6,386 nucleotides of DNA, taken from positions 1 to 6,386 of the forward strand of contig URGG01000100.1 in assembly GCA_900547345.1 (NCBI GenBank), given 5' to 3'. The notes below the pieces were generated by a model. The model did no database searches, was not told the origin of the DNA, and was given only the letters and a program-made list of their open reading frames with translations. Made by a program: the position numbers and the translations under genes. This document shows, in pieces, positions 1 to 4,437 of this stretch; within the stretch, counting starts at the first letter, position 1, and every line of letters begins with the position of its first letter. The DNA is from an uncultured Collinsella sp. (GTDB lineage: Bacteria > Actinomycetota > Coriobacteriia > Coriobacteriales > Coriobacteriaceae).

Positions 1-1959
1 GGCAGCCAGGTCGAGGCTACCGACGAGTGGCTCACCCATGGCTATCCCTGGGAGGTCCGCCGTCAGGACAAGGCCGTGACCATCAAGTTTGGTGGCCGCG
101 TCGAGGGCTTTGAGGAGAACGGCCGCACGTTCTACCGCACGGTGGACACGCAGGACATCCTTGCCGTTCCCTATGACATCCCCGTTGTGGGCTATGCTGG
201 CGAGACCGTCAACAAGCTGCGCGTCTGGGCCGCTGAGCCGGTCGAGGAGCACTTCGATCTGGAGGCTTTCAACCGCGGCGACTACGCCCTGGCAGATGCC
301 GAGCGCGCCGAGGCCGAGGCCATCAGCGCCATCCTCTACCCCAACGACGCCGGCGAGCACGGCCGTCTGCTGCGCCTGAAGCAGGAGTACCTGTTTGTCT
401 CGGCCGGCATCTACAGCCTGCTCGACACCTTTGAGAAGGAGCACGGCGCAAACTGGGAGCTGCTGCCGCAGTTTGTGGCCATCCATACCAACGATACCCA
501 CCCTGCCATGTGCGGCCCCGAGCTCATGCGCATCCTCATCGACGAGAAGAAGCTCGAGTGGGATGACGCCTGGAACATCGTGACGCAGGTTGTGAGCTAC
601 ACCAACCACACTATCCTGCCCGAGGCTCTGGAGAAGTGGCCCATCGGCACGTTCTCCAAGCTCCTCCCCCGCGTGTACCAGATCATCGACGAGATCAGCC
701 GTCGTTGGCATGAGTCGTTCGACACCACGCAGGAGGGTTGGCAGGAGCGCCTGCGCCAGACCGCCATTCTGTGGGACGGCGAGATTCGCATGGCCAACTT
801 GTCCGTGATCTGCAGCCACAGCGTCAACGGCGTGGCCAAGATCCACTCTGACATCATCAAGAACATCGTGCTCAAGGACTTCTACGCCCTGACGCCCGAG
901 AAGTTCAACAACAAGACCAACGGCATCTCGCACCGTCGCTTCTTTGCCGAGGCCAACCCCACCTACGCCAAACTCGTGACCGAGGCCATTGGCGATGGCT
1001 GGCTGAAGGACGCCTTTGAGCTGGAAAAGCTCAAAGAGTTCCAAAACGACACCGAGTTCCTAAAGGCCGTGGGTGCCTCCAAGCGCGCCAACAAGGAGCG
1101 TCTGGCCGCCTACGTTAAGGCCGAGACCGGTTTGGTCATCGACCCCAACACCGTCTTCGACGTTCAGGTTAAGCGCTTCCATGCCTACAAGCGCCAGCTC
1201 ATGAACATCATGAAGGTGATGGACATCTACAACCGTCGCATCGCCGATCCCAACTTCCACGTGACGCCGACGACCTTCATCTTTAGCGGCAAGGCGGCCT
1301 CGAGCTACACCTTTGCCAAGGAGACCATCCGCCTCATTAACTCCGTGGCCGATGTCATCAACAACGACGCCCGTGTGAACGAGGTCATGAAGGTCTGCTT
1401 TATCCCCAACTTCCGTGTGAGCAACGCCCAGCTCATCTACCCCGCCGCCGAGATCTCGGAGCAGATTTCCACGGCCGGCAAGGAGGCCTCGGGCACGTCC
1501 AACATGAAGCTCATGATGAACGGCGCCATTACGCTGGGTACCCTCGACGGCGCCAACATCGAGATCGCCGACCTGGCCGGACGCGAGAACGAGGCCATCT
1601 TTGGCCTGACCGCTCCCGAGGTCGAGCAGCTCTGGGCATCCAACAGCTACTTTGCATGGGATACCCTCAACGGCGACCGCGAGCGCCTGGGCCGCGTGAT
1701 GGACGAGCTCAAGGACAACACCTTTGCGGGTCTTTCGGGCAACTTCGAGAGCATCTACAACGAGCTCATGAACAACAATGACCCCGACCTGGTCATGGCC
1801 GATTTCCGCAGCTACGTGGATGCGTGGGAGAAGCTCACCGGCAGCTATGGCGACCAGGAGACCTGGAACCGCAAGGCCTTGCTCAACACCGCCTCCTCGG
1901 GCTGGTTCTCGAGCGACCGCACCATTCGCGAGTACCGCGACGAGATCTGGCACGCGTAA
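1..1959 (+). CDS. glgP: Glycogen (alpha-glucan) phosphorylase, 5'-truncated by window edge
   Basis: GT35 phosphorylase: a PLP enzyme that releases glucose-1-phosphate from the non-reducing ends of cytosolic glycogen. The frame is open from base 1, and 652 residues are visible before the TAA at 1957-1959. The GTG at 76 is internal, because family-like sequence (GYPWE at 40-54) lies upstream of it. By comparison with rabbit muscle phosphorylase about 170 N-terminal residues are missing, giving a full length near 820, normal for the family. Motifs seen: TNDTHP (from 487); YTNHT with the histidine equivalent to rabbit His377 at 607-609; FNNKTNGISHRRF (904-942); VQVKRFHAYKRQ with the phosphate-site Arg/Lys (rabbit R569/K574 equivalents) at 1174 and 1189; and the PLP signature EASGTSNMKLMMNG (1483-1524), whose Schiff-base lysine is at 1507-1509. 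All key catalytic residues in view are intact. It precedes glgC by 107 bases on the same strand. Whether it acts on glycogen or on shorter maltodextrins cannot be decided from this fragment; the glg context favours glycogen. Confidence 0.96.
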   Translation, partial: GSQVEATDEWLTHGYPWEVRRQDKAVTIKFGGRVEGFEENGRTFYRTVDTQDILAVPYDIPVVGYAGETVNKLRVWAAEPVEEHFDLEAFNRGDYALADAERAEAEAISAILYPNDAGEHGRLLRLKQEYLFVSAGIYSLLDTFEKEHGANWELLPQFVAIHTNDTHPAMCGPELMRILIDEKKLEWDDAWNIVTQVVSYTNHTILPEALEKWPIGTFSKLLPRVYQIIDEISRRWHESFDTTQEGWQERLRQTAILWDGEIRMANLSVICSHSVNGVAKIHSDIIKNIVLKDFYALTPEKFNNKTNGISHRRFFAEANPTYAKLVTEAIGDGWLKDAFELEKLKEFQNDTEFLKAVGASKRANKERLAAYVKAETGLVIDPNTVFDVQVKRFHAYKRQLMNIMKVMDIYNRRIADPNFHVTPTTFIFSGKAASSYTFAKETIRLINSVADVINNDARVNEVMKVCFIPNFRVSNAQLIYPAAEISEQISTAGKEASGTSNMKLMMNGAITLGTLDGANIEIADLAGRENEAIFGLTAPEVEQLWASNSYFAWDTLNGDRERLGRVMDELKDNTFAGLSGNFESIYNELMNNNDPDLVMADFRSYVDAWEKLTGSYGDQETWNRKALLNTASSGWFSSDRTIREYRDEIWHA

Positions 1960-1995
1960 AGCGCGCGAGCTCCCCTATGCCAGCACGGCATTACT

Positions 1996-2026
1996 CGACG
2001 GGCGTGACGTTGCGCCGCGCCCGTCG
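1996..2026 (+). terminator. GC-rich hairpin between glgP and glgC (possible terminator or attenuator)
   Basis: Seen directly: cgacgggcg (1996-2004) is perfectly complementary to cgcccgtcg (2018-2026), a 9-bp stem. A G-T and a G-C pair can extend it inward (2005/2017, 2006/2016), leaving a 9-base loop. It begins 36 bases after the glgP stop. The 3' flank reads ctaatgggttta with no run of T, so it is not a canonical intrinsic terminator. It could be a weak terminator, an mRNA 3'-end stabiliser for glgP, or an attenuator that sets glgC expression relative to glgP. Confidence 0.4.
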
Positions 2027-2037
2027 CTAATGGGTTT

Positions 2038-2070
2038 AGGAACATCGATGACAGAAGGAGAAATCGATGA
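2038..2070 (+). repeat. Imperfect tandem duplication of the glgC ribosome-binding/start region
   Basis: Seen directly: aggaacatcgatga (2038-2051) is followed by aggagaaatcgatga (2056-2070). Both copies carry an AGGA core followed shortly by ATCGATGA, and the two ATGs are 19 bases apart (2048 and 2067). The second ATG starts glgC. The first opens an 8-codon frame, MTEGEIDE, ending at TAA 2072-2074, so it overlaps the glgC start by 8 bases in another frame. The origin (local duplication or coincidence) is inferred. Confidence 0.45.
2055..2060 (+). promoter_or_regulatory. Ribosome binding site of glgC
   Basis: AAGGAG lies 6 bases upstream of the ATG at 2067. It is a near-consensus Shine-Dalgarno and supports this start for glgC; the protein then begins MSKKECIAMLLAGGQGSRLG, with the nucleotide-binding loop at the family's usual distance from the N-terminus. 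Confidence 0.85.
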
Positions 2071-3215
2071 GTAAGAAAGAATGCATCGCGATGCTCCTCG
2101 CAGGAGGACAGGGCAGCCGATTGGGGGCACTCACCCAAAAGATCGCCAAGCCGGCGGTTAGCTTTGGTGGCAAGTTCCGCATTATCGACTTCTCGCTCTC
2201 CAACTGCTCCAACTCGGGCATCGACACGGTGGGCGTCCTGACGCAGTATCGCCCCTATCTGCTGCATGCCTACGTGGGCTCCGGCGAGGCGTGGGATCTG
2301 GACAGCCGTGACGGCGGCGTGTCGATCCTGCCGCCGTATGAGACGCAGACCGGCGGCGCCTGGTATGCGGGCACGGCAGACGCCATTACGCAGAACCTGG
2401 ACTACATCAAGGCCAACGACCCCAAGTACGTCCTTATTCTTTCGGGCGATCACCTGTATCGCATGGACTACCGCAAGATGCTCAAGACGCACATTGAGAA
2501 CAACGCCGACCTCACGGTGAGCGTTATGCCCGTGCCTTGGGAGGAGGCCAGCCGCTTTGGCATCCTGACCACCGACCCCGAGGACGGCCGTATCACCAAG
2601 TTCACCGAGAAGCCCGATAAGCCCGATTCGAACCTCGCGTCCATGGGCATCTACATCTTCTCGGCCGACGTGCTGATCGAGGCACTCGAGGAGGACGCTC
2701 TGGACCAGCGCTCGAGCCACGACTTTGGCAAGGACATCATCCCCAAGCTGCTCGGCGAGGGCAAGCGCCTGTACAGCTACGAGTTCCACGGCTTTTGGAA
2801 GGACGTCGGCACCATCGCCAGCTTCCACGAGACCTCGATGGACCTGCTGGGCAACAACCCCGAGTTCGATCTGTTTGACAAGCACTTCCCCATCATGTCC
2901 AACATCACCACGCGTCCGCCGCACTACATTGGTCCGGATGGTCGCTTGGACGACTGCCTGGTCTCCAACGGCTGCAAGATCTACGGCACCGCTCGCCACT
3001 CGATCCTTTCGACCGATGTCATCATCGAGGAGCGCGCCGTGGTCGAGGACTCCGTGCTGCTGCCGGGTGCGCACGTTAAGAGCGGCGCGCACATCTGCCG
3101 CGCTATTTTGGGCGAGAACTCCACGGTCGAAGAGGGCGTGAAGCTCGGCTCTGTCGATACCACCAAGGATACGGCCGTCGTTGGAAATGACGTCGTTATC
3201 GGGAAGGGGGAATGA
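2067..3215 (+). CDS. glgC: Glucose-1-phosphate adenylyltransferase (ADP-glucose pyrophosphorylase), catalytic subunit
   Basis: Catalyses ATP + glucose-1-phosphate to ADP-glucose + PPi, the committed step of bacterial glycogen synthesis, in the cytosol. 382 residues, close to the short Bacillus-type GlgC (about 387) and shorter than the E. coli enzyme (431). N-terminal nucleotidyltransferase domain (about 1-270): nucleotide loop GGQGSRLG at 13-20, AKPAVSFGGKFRIIDF at 27-42, WYAGTADA from 99, SGDHLYRMDY with the catalytic Asp at 128 (E. coli D142 equivalent), and FTEKP with the glucose-1-phosphate lysine at 182. The C-terminal part (about 285-382) has spaced small/aliphatic residues typical of a left-handed beta-helix that carries oligomer and allosteric contacts. 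All catalytic motifs are intact. The gene is followed after only 4 bases by glgD, which suggests translational coupling and a GlgC/GlgD hetero-oligomer, as characterised for Geobacillus stearothermophilus and some other Firmicutes. Its allosteric effectors cannot be read from sequence. Confidence 0.97.
   Translation: MSKKECIAMLLAGGQGSRLGALTQKIAKPAVSFGGKFRIIDFSLSNCSNSGIDTVGVLTQYRPYLLHAYVGSGEAWDLDSRDGGVSILPPYETQTGGAWYAGTADAITQNLDYIKANDPKYVLILSGDHLYRMDYRKMLKTHIENNADLTVSVMPVPWEEASRFGILTTDPEDGRITKFTEKPDKPDSNLASMGIYIFSADVLIEALEEDALDQRSSHDFGKDIIPKLLGEGKRLYSYEFHGFWKDVGTIASFHETSMDLLGNNPEFDLFDKHFPIMSNITTRPPHYIGPDGRLDDCLVSNGCKIYGTARHSILSTDVIIEERAVVEDSVLLPGAHVKSGAHICRAILGENSTVEEGVKLGSVDTTKDTAVVGNDVVIGKGE
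3204..3210 (+). promoter_or_regulatory. Ribosome binding site of glgD, inside the 3' end of glgC
   Basis: AAGGGGG within the last codons of glgC lies 9 bases before the ATG at 3220. It decides the glgD start: an in-frame TTG at 3181 would add 13 residues lying inside glgC and not resembling the family, whereas 3220 gives MINRKAIGYI, which fits the start of the GlgD fold. Placement inside glgC implies that the two are translated from one mRNA. Confidence 0.7.
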
Positions 3216-3219
3216 TCCG

Positions 3220-4347
3220 ATGATCAATCGCAAGGCCATCGGTTATATCACCGCTAACTACTCTTCGACCTACGGCAGCGTGCTGCTCAAGGACCGCCCC
3301 ATCGCGTCCGTCCCGTTTTTGGGTCGCTACCGCCTGATCGACTTCCCGCTGTCCAACATGATGAATGCCGGCATCAAGACCGTCGGTGTCGTCATGCCGG
3401 GCAACTATCGCTCGCTGATCGACCACGTGGGCTCGGGCAAGGACTGGGGCCTGGACCGCAAGAAGGGCGGCCTGTTTATGGTGCCCGGCAACGCGTATGG
3501 CACCACCAAGGGCGGCATGCGCTTCTTGCTGCGCGACATCATCTCCAACAAGACGCTGTTCCAGCGCTCGGACAAGCCCTATGTTGTGATGATGGGCACC
3601 AACATCATCTTCAATATGGACCTCAACACCATCATCGACGCGCACGAGAACTCCGGTGCCCAGATGACCGTGGTGTACTGCAAGGCCACGCACAACGTCG
3701 ATGACGAGACCAAACTCGAAATTAACGAGAACGGCCGCCTGACGGGCGTGAGCGCCGGCGTCGTGTACGGCGATAACGCCTCTATGGACTGCTGCATCGT
3801 CAACCGCGAGACGCTGCTCGAGATCATCGACCATTACCAAGCCGCCGACTATCTGGACCTGCTCGAGGCACTCCAGGGCGACTTTGGCAACATCGACGTG
3901 TGCAGCTACGAGTACAAGGGCGAGGTCGTGGGCGTGTTTAGCGAGAAGTCGCTGTATCGCCGCAGCATGGACCTGCTCGACCAGACCGTGGCCGACCAGC
4001 TCTTTGACCCCGAGCGCCCGATCCTGACCAAGGCTCACGACGTGCCGCCTTCGCGCTACGCGACCGGCAGCCACGCCTGCAACTCGATCATCTCGGCCGG
4101 CTGCATCATCAAGGGCACCGTGCGCAACTCGATCCTGTCGCGAGGCGTTGTGGTCGAGGAAGGCGCCTCGGTGACCAACTCGATCATCAACCAGAGCTGC
4201 ATCATCAAGAGCGGCGCCCGCGTTGAGAACGCCATCCTGGACAAGAACAACGTGGTTCCCACCAACACCGAGCTTCGCGGCACGCCCGAGAACATCCTGG
4301 TGCTGGGCAAGGCTCCGTTAACTTCCGACACCACCATCGTACGTTAA
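3220..4347 (+). CDS. glgD: GlgD, non-catalytic ADP-glucose pyrophosphorylase subunit
   Basis: 375 residues, colinear with GlgC over the whole length but with the active site eroded. The nucleotide loop GGQGSRLG of GlgC is replaced by YSSTYGSVLL (14-23); the GlgC motif SGDHLYRMDY becomes MGTNIIFNMD, putting Asn128 where GlgC has catalytic Asp128; and no FTEKP-type glucose-1-phosphate motif is seen. Conserved fold elements remain, for example FLGRYRLIDFPLSN (33-46), and the C-terminal part (about 285-360) has hexapeptide-like beta-helix repeats (NSIISAGCIIKG, NSIINQSCIIKSG). Known for the family: GlgD from Firmicutes is inactive or nearly so alone, and in a complex with GlgC it raises activity or alters allosteric response. 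The same role is inferred here from sequence and from the 4-base gap to glgC. High-GC actinobacteria such as Mycobacterium and Streptomyces typically lack glgD, so its presence helps identify the lineage. Confidence 0.94.
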   Translation: MINRKAIGYITANYSSTYGSVLLKDRPIASVPFLGRYRLIDFPLSNMMNAGIKTVGVVMPGNYRSLIDHVGSGKDWGLDRKKGGLFMVPGNAYGTTKGGMRFLLRDIISNKTLFQRSDKPYVVMMGTNIIFNMDLNTIIDAHENSGAQMTVVYCKATHNVDDETKLEINENGRLTGVSAGVVYGDNASMDCCIVNRETLLEIIDHYQAADYLDLLEALQGDFGNIDVCSYEYKGEVVGVFSEKSLYRRSMDLLDQTVADQLFDPERPILTKAHDVPPSRYATGSHACNSIISAGCIIKGTVRNSILSRGVVVEEGASVTNSIINQSCIIKSGARVENAILDKNNVVPTNTELRGTPENILVLGKAPLTSDTTIVR

Positions 4348-4378
4348 CGTTGGCACCGCAACATCGCTCGTAACATGT

Positions 4379-4414
4379 AGAATAGCCGCCCGGTTAGCGC
4401 CAGGCGGCTATTCT
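4379..4414 (+). terminator. 12-bp perfect hairpin between glgD and glgA
   Basis: Seen directly: agaatagccgcc (4379-4390) pairs perfectly with ggcggctattct (4403-4414). The stem can extend inward by three more pairs after one C/A mismatch, closing on a TAGC loop. It begins 32 bases after the glgD stop and ends 23 bases before the glgA ATG. No T-tract follows (cgaataac), only the T-rich 3' arm itself, so a terminator of the U-less type, a partial terminator or an RNA-stability element are all possible. It may uncouple glgA expression from glgCD. A weak promoter-like pair overlaps its left side (TTGGCA at 4350-4355; TAACAT at 4371-4376, spacer 15), but that is not good enough to call. Confidence 0.5.
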
Positions 4415-4427
4415 CGAATAACAACAT

Positions 4428-4432
4428 GGGAG
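4428..4432 (+). promoter_or_regulatory. Ribosome binding site of glgA
   Basis: GGGAG lies 5 bases before the ATG at 4438. A second in-frame ATG at 4426 would add four residues (MGDN), but it overlaps this site and has no Shine-Dalgarno of its own, so 4438 is preferred. An in-frame ATG at 4459 also lacks a Shine-Dalgarno. Confidence 0.65.
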
Positions 4433-4437
4433 ACAAT

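Noticed and set aside
76..78. GTG as the start of the phosphorylase.
   Set aside because: The frame is open to base 1 and the upstream codons encode family-conserved sequence (GYPWE), so this is an internal Val.
1060..1953. 297-residue minus-strand frame opposite glgP.
   Set aside because: Shadow of the phosphorylase coding frame; no family motif, and it runs opposite conserved catalytic sequence.
3181..3219. TTG start for glgD giving 13 extra residues.
   Set aside because: It lies within glgC, has no suitable ribosome binding site, and the added residues do not resemble the family; the ATG at 3220 with AAGGGGG upstream is better.
1845..3239. 464-residue open frame on the minus strand covering the end of glgP, the gap and all of glgC.
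   Set aside because: It is antisense to a certain gene, has low-complexity Val/Ala/Arg/Gly/His composition and no recognisable motif. Long antisense frames are expected opposite GC-rich genes with biased third positions.
3196..4074. 292-residue minus-strand frame opposite glgD.
   Set aside because: Same explanation: antisense shadow with Val/His/Ala-rich composition and no domain signature.
4341..4350. 10-base palindrome acgttaacgt overlapping the glgD stop codon, considered as an operator.
   Set aside because: Palindromes of this length are expected several times by chance in a window this size, and there is no second copy or nearby convincing promoter to support it.
4350..4383. Promoter for glgA: TTGGCA with TAACAT (spacer 15) or TAGAAT (spacer 22).
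   Set aside because: Neither spacing is near 17 and the start point would fall within the hairpin; not strong enough to list as a feature.
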